Source: Rhodococcus erythropolis NBRC 15567 (GTDB lineage Bacteria; Actinomycetota; Actinomycetes; Mycobacteriales; Mycobacteriaceae). Taken from it: a DNA stretch of 64,000 bases. Numbering within the stretch: the first letter of the stretch is position 1; each line of letters begins with the position of its first letter. The stretch lies in NCBI RefSeq assembly GCF_001552595.1, contig NZ_BCRM01000001.1, forward strand, positions 806,001 through 870,000. The letters run 5' to 3'. The translations under genes were made by a program, and so were the position numbers. Positions 63,660 to 64,000 of the stretch are shown here, piece after piece. Under the pieces are notes generated by a model. The model did not search any database. It was not told where the DNA came from and saw only the letters and a program-made list of their open reading frames with translations.

Positions 63660-64000
63660 CGTAATCCCTTGGGCCCGAGATAAGTTTCGGCGAGCGCGCC
63701 GAGCCAGTCGATCAGCAAGGCCAACGACACCGCCAGTACGGCACCGACCACGAGGGTGACGTTGTCGCGGAGCTTGTATCCGGTGTCGATCAGAATGCCG
63801 AGTCCGCCGGCACTGACCAGGAAGCACAGCGTCGCGGTGCCGACTGCCAGAACGAGCGAAGTGCGCAGTCCTGCAAGGATGTACGGGACGGCCATCGGGA
63901 ATTCGAGTTGACGCAGGACCGTGAGCGAAGACATTCCCTGCCCGCGCCCGGCATCGATCAAGGTCTTGTCCACTTGCTGGTAGCCGAGGATGGTGTTGCG
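63656..64000 (-). CDS. Osmoprotectant ABC transporter permease, partial
   Basis: The last 114 codons and the stop of a membrane permease whose 5' end is beyond the right edge. The cytoplasmic EAA-type loop that contacts the ATPase is visible (DAGRGQGMSSLTVLRQLEFPMAVPYILAG), followed by two hydrophobic segments. It overlaps the binding-protein gene by 4 bp, confirming a shared operon of the OpuC type. Confidence 0.85.
   Translation of the reverse strand, partial: RNTILGYQQVDKTLIDAGRGQGMSSLTVLRQLEFPMAVPYILAGLRTSLVLAVGTATLCFLVSAGGLGILIDTGYKLRDNVTLVVGAVLAVSLALLIDWLGALAETYLGPKGLR

Overview
The window looks like chromosomal DNA of a high-GC mycolata actinomycete, most likely Rhodococcus of the erythropolis/qingshengii type. 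This rests on the mycobacterial-style ugp gene order, GTG/TTG starts, dense head-to-tail operons with ATGA overlaps, many acyl-CoA enzymes and TetR regulators, and a large catabolic gene load. I saw no rRNA, tRNA, transposase, phage gene or CRISPR array. Genus and species are inference from gene content.

Layout. 1-2867: end of a Ugp-type sugar/glycerol-phosphate ABC importer operon and a YnfA-like membrane protein. 2936-4894: M13 zinc peptidase. 5008-8304: AraC regulator, VOC protein and a UvrA-like double ATPase. 8318-10300: Tat-exported intradiol dioxygenase-like protein and a double hot-dog thioesterase. 10345-12955: three consecutive pirin-family cupins. 13087-19418: IclR regulator divergent from a compact catabolic operon (two NTF2/SnoaL-like proteins, two SDRs, one FAD dehydrogenase, one MFS importer), with overlapping operator palindromes between them. 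19487-24496: ABC-F protein with an apparent nine-codon leader peptide, and a TetR/EamA divergent pair with an amidohydrolase.

25012-29700 is the most unusual part: a secretion module with three SipW/TasA-type secreted proteins, a stand-alone ER/SipW-type signal peptidase, a second signal peptidase fused in one chain to its own SipW-type substrate domain and a Thr-rich stalk, and a lipoprotein paralogue of the first substrate. A secreted protein with GSxxx repeats, an unrecognised secreted protein and a LIP-family lipase homologue lacking the catalytic serine follow (29799-33533).

33540-60701 is a large acyl-CoA catabolic region. It holds a P450, a TauD-type dioxygenase and an aldehyde dehydrogenase, followed by CoA ligases, acyl-CoA dehydrogenases, split MaoC hydratases, SDRs, an alpha-methylacyl-CoA racemase, thiolases, an SCP-x-like thiolase, a TesB thioesterase and an MFS transporter, under TetR and GntR regulators. 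Together these could oxidise a branched or alicyclic compound to a carboxylic acid and degrade it by beta-oxidation. The substrate cannot be read from the sequence. Many enzymes occur as paralogous pairs. The window closes with a secreted PI-PLC-like protein, a trans-aconitate methyltransferase and the start of an osmoprotectant ABC importer operon (60769-64000).
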